Shown here: positions 16,544 to 24,833 of the stretch, in pieces
Position numbering within the stretch: the stretch's first letter is position 1
How the letters are laid out: each line of letters starts with the position of its first letter
Origin: an uncultured Collinsella sp.
Lineage (GTDB): Bacteria; Actinomycetota; Coriobacteriia; Coriobacteriales; Coriobacteriaceae
Direction of reading: 5' to 3'
Assembly: GCA_900543515.1 (NCBI GenBank)
Contig: UQRW01000026.1
Location: 1 to 28,867, forward strand
DNA: 28,867 nucleotides
Translations under genes and position numbers: made by a program
The notes under the pieces: model-generated
Told to the model about the DNA's origin: nothing
Databases searched by the model: none
What the model saw: the letters and a program-made list of their open reading frames with translations, nothing else

Positions 16544-19036
16544 CTAGACAAGAGGATTACGTTTGAAATCCCAGGAGGTTTCAAACGAGTCCCAGTCAAG
16601 CCCTGCAATCTCCCGACAACTCTTCGAAAGCTGACTAACCGTTGAAAGCCTGCTTTCATCAGTGAGAATGGGCAACTTCGCGATATCGCCCGGTTGCGCG
16701 TTTAACGTGGGGACAAGAAATGAGGTTGCACTCGAAATTACGTTCGAATTAAGCAGAGCAAGGAGGTAATTGAACATCGCTTTGTCCGGATACATTACGA
16801 CAGCCGCCGAATCAAACAGCCAACCCGTTGGCTGTTCTCTAAATGAAATCAAACCCGATGAAATACGAGAGTAGGTAAGAGCACGATTAAAGGCAATTTC
16901 GTCCGGAATAACGCTTGCGCCTTCAGAATGTCTGAGACTCTCACCGTTGGACTTGTATTCAATTAAATACTCTGCATTTCCAAACCAACGCCTGAACGAA
17001 CCGCCTTTGTTGTGCGGATACCACTTTGCCTCACTTTCAAACGAACTCACAGCATTAGGACAATTGAATAAAGTCCTTCGTAAGGAACACTCATGCCATA
17101 GTCGAATGAATCTAGCATTATCGCTCGTCTGAAGCCCAACACGCGGCTTTGCAATATCTTTTAGTTTAGGGCTGTTGGCAAAAGCATCGAGTAGCCCGTC
17201 ACTGGCCCAGTAGGCTATGGGGGTGCCGGGGATTTGCTTGAAGGTGCCGGCGTCGCAGCGGTAGAACCAGCCGCAATCGGGGTTTTGGATGGCCTCGACC
17301 AGTTTGAGCCTCTTGGCCTCAGAGCCGTTGATATCAACAAGGCGCACATAGGCGCCCTCGGCGTCCGAATGCTGGTTGTAGATCACGTCAGCTGTAACGT
17401 TGACGACCTCGCCGCCGATAGCATCAAACGCGCGAGGTCCCAGATGGGCCATGGAAACGATTGTCTTGTTGTCGATAACCTTGGCGCGCATCTTCTCAAA
17501 GCTGCCCAGGAACATCCAACTCTGCATGGTAACCATTGCGGCGTAGCCCTTATCCTCGACAAGGTTAAAACCGCGCTCGATAAAGCACGTGCAGAGGTCG
17601 CTCTTCACGTCGGGGTAGTTCTTCTTGATCCACTTGCTCATGAATGGATTAAAGCTGCTGCTGCCCATATACGGAGGATTCGCAACGGTGCAGGTAAAAC
17701 GATGGGACAGCTTCTCGCAGATGGCGGCAGCGCTTTCGAGCTTAGTTTTGGCCGTAGCGGCAAAAAGGTCATCGGAACAACTCGCGGCGGCAGCCTTGAG
17801 CTCGTCGATCTCGTCCTCTGAAGGATTGAGCAGCGAACCGATCTCGCCCAAATGACTCAGCTCCTCGGCGAGCTTCTTGTTACCCGGCAGCTCGTCCTCC
17901 CCTAGCGGGATGCTCGAGAGCACGGTAACGTCGGCGCGAACGCCACGCCTAAAGAAGCGACGGTCGTGCTCGCGGGCGCACATGGCAAGCGCCAGCTCCG
18001 CGATCTGTGCCGCGCGGGAATCGATTTCCATGCCTGCAAGGTTTTTAGTAAGAATGAGCTCGGGAATCTCGCGCTCACGATAGCCGCGCTCCTCGTACAT
18101 GGCAAAAAGCAGCTCAAACGCATAGATCAGGATATGGCCCGAGCCGCACGCCGGGTCGCAGAGCGTGATCTCCTCGGGGCTCGAGATGTAGATGAAGTCC
18201 TCGTGCTCCTCGTCGGGCTCGATGTAGTACTCCATGCGCTCGCGCAGCGAACTCCCCGGATTGTTGAGCATCCACAGACGGCCGAGCGAGTTCTGGACCA
18301 TATAGCGCACGATCCACTCGGGGGTGAAGAGCTGCGTGGCAGGTGCGATATCCGCCGCCGCTGCCTTGCGCTTGGACTTGAAGAACTCGTCTTTAACGTC
18401 AGCGTTGTAATACTGATACATCCAGCCCAGAACGGTCACGCCCTCGCGCCAGTCCTCGTCAGCGAGGACGGCATTGAGTTTGCCCACCACACTGTCAGCC
18501 ATCATGAGGCCCTGGGGCAACAGCAGCTCCATGGCTCCGCCCACGCGTTCAAAGACGCCCGGCAGGCAATCGGCAAGCTCCTCGCACTGAGCAACAAACA
18601 GGTAGCGCCACAACGGTTCATCCAAGCCCGCCATTTTGAGCTCGGCTATGCGATCGGTATCGGCCGTCGTTATCTCCACGTCCAGAGCATTCTCCACGGC
18701 CTCGCTACCATGGCTGCCGTCCGCACGGCTCAGCATACGCATGCGGCTGGGGAGCCATCCGCGTGCATCCATAAAGCGAATGGCCACGATGCGGTTGAAC
18801 CAGGTGTAGGCCGCTCGGTCGCGCAGCGCCTCGTGACCCACCTCTGCCTGCATGCGCAGCAGTTCATCGCGTTGCTCAACCTCAGCCGGGCTTAGGGGCA
18901 GGCTGTTGACGGTCTCGGACCCAGCGGGCGCAGGTGCAGGTTCGGTGATGCCGTAGCGCACCATCTGCGCCTCAACGCCTTTGATGAGCTCCGTGCGGGC
19001 CCAGGTGCAGAAGCTCTTAAGAGCAGAATCGTTCAT
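16544..19036 (-). CDS. pglX: PglX adenine-specific DNA methyltransferase, N-terminal piece of split gene
   Basis: An 830-residue protein with all enzymatic parts of BREX type 1 PglX: an N-terminal helical region, SAM-binding motif DPACGSG at 294-300, catalytic NPPY at 453-456 and a target-recognition region starting at PGTPIAYW (603-610) and ending in DWDSFETSWDFKRNPLV. It should methylate adenine in a non-palindromic BREX site to mark host DNA. The usual 300-350 C-terminal residues are missing and are encoded separately at 14578-15546. From residue about 612 to the stop the base composition drops sharply, so the recognition region has probably been replaced by recombination. ATG at 19036 has AAAGG at a slightly long spacing. 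It is 66 bases after brxC. The recognition sequence cannot be predicted. Confidence 0.92.
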   Translation of the reverse strand: MNDSALKSFCTWARTELIKGVEAQMVRYGITEPAPAPAGSETVNSLPLSPAEVEQRDELLRMQAEVGHEALRDRAAYTWFNRIVAIRFMDARGWLPSRMRMLSRADGSHGSEAVENALDVEITTADTDRIAELKMAGLDEPLWRYLFVAQCEELADCLPGVFERVGGAMELLLPQGLMMADSVVGKLNAVLADEDWREGVTVLGWMYQYYNADVKDEFFKSKRKAAAADIAPATQLFTPEWIVRYMVQNSLGRLWMLNNPGSSLRERMEYYIEPDEEHEDFIYISSPEEITLCDPACGSGHILIYAFELLFAMYEERGYREREIPELILTKNLAGMEIDSRAAQIAELALAMCAREHDRRFFRRGVRADVTVLSSIPLGEDELPGNKKLAEELSHLGEIGSLLNPSEDEIDELKAAAASCSDDLFAATAKTKLESAAAICEKLSHRFTCTVANPPYMGSSSFNPFMSKWIKKNYPDVKSDLCTCFIERGFNLVEDKGYAAMVTMQSWMFLGSFEKMRAKVIDNKTIVSMAHLGPRAFDAIGGEVVNVTADVIYNQHSDAEGAYVRLVDINGSEAKRLKLVEAIQNPDCGWFYRCDAGTFKQIPGTPIAYWASDGLLDAFANSPKLKDIAKPRVGLQTSDNARFIRLWHECSLRRTLFNCPNAVSSFESEAKWYPHNKGGSFRRWFGNAEYLIEYKSNGESLRHSEGASVIPDEIAFNRALTYSRISSGLISFREQPTGWLFDSAAVVMYPDKAMFNYLLALLNSNVISSATSFLVPTLNAQPGDIAKLPILTDESRLSTVSQLSKSCREIAGLDWDSFETSWDFKRNPLV

Positions 19037-19064
19037 GGTTGATGAGCCTTTCTAAACGCCATAA

Positions 19065-19094
19065 GCAACCGGCGCACGTTTTGGCGCCGGTTGC
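19065..19094. other. Intercistronic hairpin between brxC and pglX
   Basis: Perfect 11-base arms (GCAACCGGCGC and complement) with an eight-base loop fill the gap between brxC and pglX. No T run follows on the minus strand, so it may set relative expression through RNA stability, not termination. Confidence 0.5.
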
Positions 19095-19102
19095 CCCGCG
19101 GG

Positions 19103-22100
19103 TTAGTTGATACGGATCTCGTCGTTTGCAGCGAGTGCCTGCATAAGGCGGGAGCGCAAGTCATCCACATAGCGCTCCACGTCCTCTGCGGACAAGAGAC
19201 GACTCGGCTTGGCCAGATCGGCGCGGCGCACGGTCTTGATCTTGCGCTGGGGCTTGGGCGCGGGCACGGGAGCAGACGATGCGGCGCCCTTGTTGGAGAC
19301 CTTCTTGACCACCTCACCCGTACTCGTGACCTCAGTGGTGCGGCGCTCGTTGTCCATGCGCATGCAGGCCGCATCCACGGCGTCGTATATCTTGTTGGTT
19401 GCAGCAACGATCCAGTTGCCCCAGTTAGTCGCGGCAACACTCAGCTCGTTGAGGCTTTGAGCACTGTGGGCACGGTTTTTGAACGACTCGTATTTGGCGG
19501 CGGCTTCTGCTATGGCATCCTTGGCTTGATTGACAAAGCCCTTTTGACTCTCAGCCTGTGCCTGCAGGTCTTGCAGATCGCTCTCGATGCGGCACAAAAA
19601 CTCATTGCGGCGGATGCCCAGCAGCTTTTTTATGTCGTCCTCAACGGGATCCATAAGCGGCTGCAGGTCTTTAATGCGGCCATAGGGCTTGGGATCTTTG
19701 AGGATCTCGCGCACCTTTGCCACGTTCTCCACCGCGCTGGGAATGTCATCGGAGGCATACTCGATACCCTCGGTGCGGCTCAAGAAATCCCTAGCGTGGT
19801 CAAACGCCGTTCGTTGGTTGGACTCTAAGAATTCAACCACCTTGTCAAAGTCTTCCTTGGCATCGAGCAAGCGCTCCTCATGCTTGGTGAACGTGGTCAA
19901 GAACGCCTCGGACTCGTTCTGGTCCTTAAGGACGTCGGCCACCTCCGAGCGCATCTTCTCACACTCGCTCTCGCCAGGATACGGATAGAGCGGTTTGATA
20001 CCCGTATAGTAGTCGCGTGCTATGGCGAGGCACGACTCGCGCAAGTCCTCAAGGCGCTCCTTGAGCTCGACCACGAGCCTATCCTCGTTGGAGGGCACGG
20101 TCTTGAGATCAAACAGGTCACACATGAGTTCGCCCGTGGCGCGCAGCAACCGGTCGCTCATGCGCATGCGCAAGCGCACCTGGGCCTTATCGGCATCCTT
20201 GCGAAGGAGTGCCACCATGCGGCTGTCGTTAGCTTGAACCGTCTGACCGCCAAACAGCACCTGCGCGCGCTGCTCTACCACAAGCTGCGCCACCACATTT
20301 GCGATGTCGACCTCGCGCCAGCCAAAGGGCCTTTGCTGGTACTGGCGCTGGATATCGCCCATAGCGGTATCCAGGTGGCGCTGGTGCTGAACTTTGAGGT
20401 AGTCCTCGACCTCCTTGAGCGCACGCGTGTTACCCGCGTCCATGCCAGCGAGCCCCGCTTGAACGTTGCCCGCCAGAGTGGAGCGGATATCGGAATCGCT
20501 CATGACCGGCGAGCCGATATAGTCGGCCTTTTCAAAGACCACATCGCACAGCTGCGCCAGCACCTGCTCAAAGACCTGGGCGGGTTTGGCCGCGCGGACC
20601 TCAACCATGCGGTCGTTGACCGCGCAACGTGCATGGAGTACGGCCTCGCTCAAAAGGACATCGGCCTCTTTCTCGTTATAGGCTGCCTCGCGCATCTTGG
20701 ACTCGACGATCTGGCGCGTACTCGGCTGAAGCTCCTGGAGATTTCGCGTCTTGGCGTACTTGCGGATCTTGGCGGCGTTGACGAGCGTCTCCCAATAATC
20801 CGCCTCGTCGCTCAAAGCCACGATGGCTTTGCCCGAAGAAGCCAAGGCCAGCTCGGTATCGTCCGCACGGCCCAGATCGCTCGCCATAGTCGCCACGCAA
20901 AGCTCCATGCCGCCCATGCTGGCACCGTGGATTGAGCCGTCCACATAGCGGTCAAAAGGAAAGTCGTTGGCCCCGCGGTTGAGTTTACGCGCGGTGTAGA
21001 TGCTGTCGAACAGGCGCTTTTTGATAGACTCGATCACCTGCGCGTTATCGATTGGGGTGCGTGCGATCTCCTGCGCTATCTCCTGCTCCTCGTCGGTGAG
21101 GAAGCTATAGGTATCGCCCTGGCGCGCCACGTAGTTCTCGCGCTCCAGCCGGGCAAGGGACTCCTTGACGCGGTCCTTGAGGGCGCGCATGTCCACGTCG
21201 AGGCCGTCGATCATGAAGATGGAGATGTTCTCGACCGTGGCCTTAACGTAGCCGATGTAACGAATCAGGTACAGGAGCTTGAGCACCTGAACGTCGTAGG
21301 GTTCAAGGCCCTTTGCGTCCTCGGCCGCACGGACCGCGCGGTCGACCACCTGGTTGATGCCGTGCTCAAGGTCTTTGGAGATAGTGTCGAAGAAGCACCA
21401 GAACGGCACGAGTGCACCGGTCTGGTCATACTGGATGGCCTGAGCGCTCTCCTGGAACGCGCTCAGCATGGAGCGCTCGCCCGTTGACATGTGCTTGGCC
21501 TTGACACCGTGCTTGCGCACCTCGGTCATCACGTCGGGCAGGAGCTTAAACTGGTAGCCCACAAACGGGTAGCTGGCCACAAAATCCTTGGAGTTGGCGT
21601 AGCCGGCAAGGTCGGAGCGCGATCCACCCTCAAAGGTAAAGTTGTTTTTAAGCACGGCGGCGTCTTGCTCGTAGACCTGTGCAAGCATATCGGCCGCCGG
21701 CGCGGTCTTCTCGAGCACACGGCGCTGGATGACCTCGTCCACGCTGGAGCTGGAGAGCGAAAGGCGGGTATTGAAGCGGCCCTGGATCTTTGAAAAGTCG
21801 TTGCCCACGGGCAGGCTCAGGTTGTCGATGGCCTCCTGGCTCGTAACCATCACCCACACGCGGCCACCGCAGGCGGCACCCAGCTCCTCGACGATGGTCT
21901 GAAGGCTCAGCATAAGGCTTGGGTCCTTGTCGTTTGTAATAAACTGACCCACCTCGTCGACCATAAAGAGCAAACGGAAGTTGCCGCCGTGGACCGCTGC
22001 CTGAGCGTCTACGTAGTCCTTGACCTTTTTGGCAAAGACATCAGGGGCCAAAACCTCGTCCTCAGAACCCTCGAGCCAGTTCCATGCGGCCTTTTCGCTC

Positions 22101-22765
22101 ATGCCGAGCACGCTCTGCAGCACCTCGACGACGTCGTCCTCAAAGTAGCTGTAGGTATCGCGGGTCTGGAGCCAAGACTCGCCGTTGACGCGCTCAAAGG
22201 CCTCGCGGAACTCCCGGGTCTTGCCCAGGGAATCGATGTAGTCCTCGAGCTTTGCAAGCTTGAGGTCCTCGCCGTAGAAGCCGCGCGCCTCGTAGAACAT
22301 GCGCTCAAAGCCGCGAAGCAGCGCCGTGGGAGCCGTATCACCCTGCTTCCACTGGCCCGCCTTGCTATCGATGTTAAAGAGGATGGCCTGCGTGGGCACC
22401 GAGCAGGCGCGCTCCATGGCAGCCGCGACCATGGGGTCGACGATCTTTCCGTCAAAGTAGCGAATGGCGCTCATGCCACCGATCTGGCGATTCTCGAGCA
22501 GGTAGCTCAGCATCTTGAGGAAGTGCGATTTACCGGAACCGAAGAAGCCACTGATCCACACGCCGATCTTGTCGGTGGGCACATCGATGGCATCGCCGTA
22601 TGCCTTGAAGAACGTGGCAAGGTGCCCTTGCAGCTCGCGCGTCACCACGTACTCGTCAAGCTCCTGGCGGATGGACCCATCTTTTGAATCCTGGACCTTG
22701 ACCACGCCGTTGATGGAGCGGTTGATGTCTTTTGCAAAGAGGTCGCGAATGATCGTGTTGTCCAT
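19103..22765 (-). CDS. brxC: BrxC, large P-loop ATPase of BREX
   Basis: A 1,220-residue BrxC. It starts with the family's RDLFAKDINRSINGVV block, has Walker A GFFGSGKS at 73-80, and a Walker B-like LLFMVDEVGQFI near residue 285; the rest is helical with coiled-coil stretches. BrxC is an essential core component of type 1 BREX needed for methylation and exclusion. ATG 22765 is chosen over 22798 because AAAGGAG lies five bases before it and the family start follows directly. Length agrees with the family (about 1,200). It lies 77 bases after brxB. Confidence 0.94.
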   Translation of the reverse strand: MDNTIIRDLFAKDINRSINGVVKVQDSKDGSIRQELDEYVVTRELQGHLATFFKAYGDAIDVPTDKIGVWISGFFGSGKSHFLKMLSYLLENRQIGGMSAIRYFDGKIVDPMVAAAMERACSVPTQAILFNIDSKAGQWKQGDTAPTALLRGFERMFYEARGFYGEDLKLAKLEDYIDSLGKTREFREAFERVNGESWLQTRDTYSYFEDDVVEVLQSVLGMSEKAAWNWLEGSEDEVLAPDVFAKKVKDYVDAQAAVHGGNFRLLFMVDEVGQFITNDKDPSLMLSLQTIVEELGAACGGRVWVMVTSQEAIDNLSLPVGNDFSKIQGRFNTRLSLSSSSVDEVIQRRVLEKTAPAADMLAQVYEQDAAVLKNNFTFEGGSRSDLAGYANSKDFVASYPFVGYQFKLLPDVMTEVRKHGVKAKHMSTGERSMLSAFQESAQAIQYDQTGALVPFWCFFDTISKDLEHGINQVVDRAVRAAEDAKGLEPYDVQVLKLLYLIRYIGYVKATVENISIFMIDGLDVDMRALKDRVKESLARLERENYVARQGDTYSFLTDEEQEIAQEIARTPIDNAQVIESIKKRLFDSIYTARKLNRGANDFPFDRYVDGSIHGASMGGMELCVATMASDLGRADDTELALASSGKAIVALSDEADYWETLVNAAKIRKYAKTRNLQELQPSTRQIVESKMREAAYNEKEADVLLSEAVLHARCAVNDRMVEVRAAKPAQVFEQVLAQLCDVVFEKADYIGSPVMSDSDIRSTLAGNVQAGLAGMDAGNTRALKEVEDYLKVQHQRHLDTAMGDIQRQYQQRPFGWREVDIANVVAQLVVEQRAQVLFGGQTVQANDSRMVALLRKDADKAQVRLRMRMSDRLLRATGELMCDLFDLKTVPSNEDRLVVELKERLEDLRESCLAIARDYYTGIKPLYPYPGESECEKMRSEVADVLKDQNESEAFLTTFTKHEERLLDAKEDFDKVVEFLESNQRTAFDHARDFLSRTEGIEYASDDIPSAVENVAKVREILKDPKPYGRIKDLQPLMDPVEDDIKKLLGIRRNEFLCRIESDLQDLQAQAESQKGFVNQAKDAIAEAAAKYESFKNRAHSAQSLNELSVAATNWGNWIVAATNKIYDAVDAACMRMDNERRTTEVTSTGEVVKKVSNKGAASSAPVPAPKPQRKIKTVRRADLAKPSRLLSAEDVERYVDDLRSRLMQALAANDEIRIN

Positions 22766-22842
22766 GGGTGCTCCTTTGGGTTTGGGAACGTATGGCAAAG
22801 GGTTGTTGCCGGCGGCAGTGCCTTGTCTGCGGGGAGCCGTGC

Positions 22843-23535
22843 TTACGAGATATCGATGGCGCGGTAGTAGTTGTCGGCCGGCAGACGGTTAAAGAGCTGG
22901 AAAGAAGAGCCGTTGAAACTGCCCGGATAGGCGGCGACCACAGGAACCTCATCAAAATCCGCAAGCATGCAGTGGAGAAGCGTGTGCATGCGAAAGAACG
23001 GGAAGACCTCACCTGCACCGGTGAGGAGAATGACGTCTCCGGGCGCGAACGGCTCGGTCTGCTCAAGGATGTACACGGCGACTTTCTCGGGCGAGGCGAA
23101 CTTGGCCACGTCCTCGAGCACGCGCTGGGTACCGCGGCGCTCCTCTTGGTGCGGGATAGCCTTGAGGACACGGCGCTTTTCGAGAATTGCCAGCACGGCG
23201 TCGTAAAGGTTCACGACCTTGAGCGTGCACGGAAGCTTGTCGGCCTCGGCATCGCGTGAAAGGGTGTCAAATAATGCACGCGCCTCAAACTCCAGCGCGG
23301 GGTCATAGCAAAAAGTGTGGAAGCCGATCTCATTGCCTATGCCCTTGTTGGCCAAAAAGTCCTCGCTGCACAGGCACTCGCGCAGAAGCTGCGCACGGCG
23401 CTCAAATTCCTGACAGGCGCGCTCGGAGCGGGCATGCGCCGCCACGACGCTCTTGCGGGAATGGATACCGATATTGGTGGTGAGATCAGTCGCCGGGGTG
23501 ATAACGGGGTCGACGGCGCTTTTGACGGGAGCCAC
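22843..23535 (-). CDS. brxB: BrxB (DUF1788) of BREX
   Basis: A 230-residue BrxB. The C-terminal half contains the DUF1788 signature: VILLTGAGEVFPFFRMHTLL, then VVAAYPGSFNGSSFQLF and the ending NYYRAIDI. BrxB is a small core component found in most BREX types, of unknown biochemical role. A GTG start at 23535, one base after the brxA stop, implies translational coupling; no separate ribosome binding site is obvious. Confidence 0.92.
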   Translation of the reverse strand: MAPVKSAVDPVITPATDLTTNIGIHSRKSVVAAHARSERACQEFERRAQLLRECLCSEDFLANKGIGNEIGFHTFCYDPALEFEARALFDTLSRDAEADKLPCTLKVVNLYDAVLAILEKRRVLKAIPHQEERRGTQRVLEDVAKFASPEKVAVYILEQTEPFAPGDVILLTGAGEVFPFFRMHTLLHCMLADFDEVPVVAAYPGSFNGSSFQLFNRLPADNYYRAIDIS

Positions 23536-23536
23536 G

Positions 23537-24187
23537 CTACATCACCGCCCTGCCGGTAAGGGCCGCGATAAGCGACTGCTCGCCCAGCTGAACCAAGGCT
23601 CGCTCGACATCGGAATCGAGGAAGAGTGGTGACAGGCGCTCGGACTCCGGGCCCTGGCCCTCGCCGATAAGGCCGGCATGGCGGAGCGTCTGGCGGAGCG
23701 AGCCCTTAATGCGCTTGACCGTGGCCTCAGTCCAGCGGGCCGCGTCCGGATATTCCGTGGTAAAGCGTGTCATAAAGGCGTTGAGGTCAACCGCCGTAAA
23801 GGCATAATCGAAGTTTTGTAGGCGCTCCCCTACCTCGACGAGCACGAGCTCGCGCACGATATCGTAGCGGCAGATCATGCTGTAGAAGATGGCCTGGTCC
23901 GCCTGCGTGGGAGTGCCGGATGTCATGAGCCTGGTTAGGGATGACGCAGCCTCGACGGCGGTTTTGGGGTCGATGCCGCGCGCGGCGCATACGGCGTCCG
24001 TGGGCACCATGGCGTCAAGGCGGCGAAGGCACACGGTTGCGCGGTTGGCGACCATGCGCTCCGTGGGATATTGAAAGAGGTTCTCGCTCTTTACGCGTAC
24101 AATGACCTGCTCGTCGCTTGCGCCCTGCATACGAAGGGCAGCGACGATGCGCATCTCATGCGGGAGGAATTGCTCGCGGGTGAGCAC
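23537..24187 (-). CDS. brxA: BrxA (DUF1819), first gene of the BREX operon
   Basis: A 216-residue BrxA. Matching features are an N-terminal helical block leading to ENLFQYPTERMVANRATVCLRRL, and the central IFYSMICRYDIVRELVLVEV segment with LQNFDYAFTAVDLNAF. Members are DNA-binding, winged-helix-like proteins required in type 1 BREX. The start is GTG at 24187, whose first G is the last base of a G10 run. That run would act as, or disturb, the ribosome binding site. An ATG at residue 12 is the alternative start. In the chosen frame a TAA lies a few codons upstream of the G run, so no longer in-frame start exists at the present length. Confidence 0.88.
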   Translation of the reverse strand: MLTREQFLPHEMRIVAALRMQGASDEQVIVRVKSENLFQYPTERMVANRATVCLRRLDAMVPTDAVCAARGIDPKTAVEAASSLTRLMTSGTPTQADQAIFYSMICRYDIVRELVLVEVGERLQNFDYAFTAVDLNAFMTRFTTEYPDAARWTEATVKRIKGSLRQTLRHAGLIGEGQGPESERLSPLFLDSDVERALVQLGEQSLIAALTGRAVM

Positions 24188-24196
24188 CCCCCCCCC
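24187..24196 (-). repeat. G10 homopolymer touching the brxA start codon
   Basis: Ten consecutive C on the plus strand read as G10 on the coding strand, and the tenth G is the first base of the brxA GTG. Homopolymers of this length slip during replication. Length changes would alter ribosome-binding spacing. G9 or G12 would also place an upstream GTG (GTG GAT GTA ACC...) in frame with brxA, and G11 would do so for another upstream GTG. Confidence 0.7.
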
Positions 24197-24345
24197 GAAC
24201 GCTTTTTGTGGTTACATCCACAGTACACGCTCCAAGGGTGTCAAAGGCTGTCACAAGTGCGCCGCAACCCGGCAGGCAGGCGCGGCGCACATGACAATAA
24301 TCATACCTGTTGGTAAAAAAGTTACCACGCCCAGAGTGTCAAATG
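24197..24345 (-). promoter_or_regulatory. BREX operon leader with duplicated TTTGACAC boxes and hairpins
   Basis: On the minus strand two related blocks, at 24321-24345 and 24223-24247, share TTTGACAC-YCT-GG-GCGTG; each includes a perfect -35 hexamer TTGACA (24337-24342 and 24239-24244) but no good -10 follows. Between them lies a GC-rich inverted repeat (GTGCGCCGC 24257-24265, GCGGCGCAC 24282-24290, extended by TGTCA/TGACA). Smaller inverted repeats TGGTAA/TTACCA (24311-24327) and TGTGG/CCACA (24207-24222) flank them. The doubled box suggests a regulator binding twice. The remaining stretch up to 24488 shows nothing clear. Confidence 0.45.
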
Positions 24346-24488
24346 TTGAGCAACAAAATTAAATCCGGTTAACGGTCATTTTCGCAGCTCAGAAGCTTTG
24401 CCGAGGTCGCCCCAAATCACACTTGCCAGACAACCGCGCTTACGAATGCAGGCACGCACACGCCCAACGCCATCCTCCGCTACACTCA

Positions 24489-24516
24489 ACATAGAGTTAT
24501 ACATATGATTCTATGT
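24489..24516. promoter_or_regulatory. Inverted repeat upstream of the small antitoxin-like gene
   Basis: ACATAGA and TCTATGT are perfect arms 14 bases apart, with TATACAT inside as a possible -10. The right arm runs into the AAGGAG ribosome binding site. This is the arrangement expected for autoregulation by a small DNA-binding protein. Confidence 0.45.
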
Positions 24517-24528
24517 AAGGAGTTTCAT

Positions 24529-24702
24529 ATGCCTGTCGTAAAGCCTATTTCTGATCAGACGCGCGCGCTAACTACCATTCAGGAACGCGAAGATCACATT
24601 CAACGTACCATCGCTCATGGTTACGACGACCTCACCAACGGTCGCGTGCGCCCCTGGAAACAAGCGAAGACCGAGGCGGATCGGATGCGAGCCTCGAGAT
24701 AA
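24529..24702 (+). CDS. Small antitoxin-like protein, no partner toxin
   Basis: A 57-residue protein starting MPVVKPISDQTRALT and ending with a basic tail. Size, charged helical composition and the PISDQTRAL start resemble RelB/Phd-type antitoxins, but no signature is decisive. ATG 24529 is chosen because AAGGAG lies six bases upstream; the longer frame from 24505 lacks such a site. An inverted repeat directly upstream fits self-repression. No toxin gene follows before serC, so it would be an orphan. It is divergent from brxA. Confidence 0.55.
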   Translation: MPVVKPISDQTRALTTIQEREDHIQRTIAHGYDDLTNGRVRPWKQAKTEADRMRASR

Positions 24703-24785
24703 GCCCTCCCCCATGTAACCATCCTGTAAATCATAGCGACGCACTCGAGTTTTACCGTGATGCGGTCGCGCCTGGCGCTCCACTG

Positions 24786-24794
24786 TGCTAAAGT
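24786..24794 (+). promoter_or_regulatory. Extended -10 promoter candidate for serC
   Basis: TGCTAAAGT reads as TG-N-TAAAGT, an extended -10, 39 bases before the serC start. No clear -35 is seen. Confidence 0.35.
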
Positions 24795-24833
24795 AACCCG
24801 AACGTCCAAACGACTACAAGGGGGAACTAGAAG

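Noticed and set aside
14578..19036. Recombinase-driven inversion of pglX (phase variation seen in some BREX loci)
   Set aside because: No recombinase gene, no second pglX copy and no long inverted repeats were seen flanking the gene.
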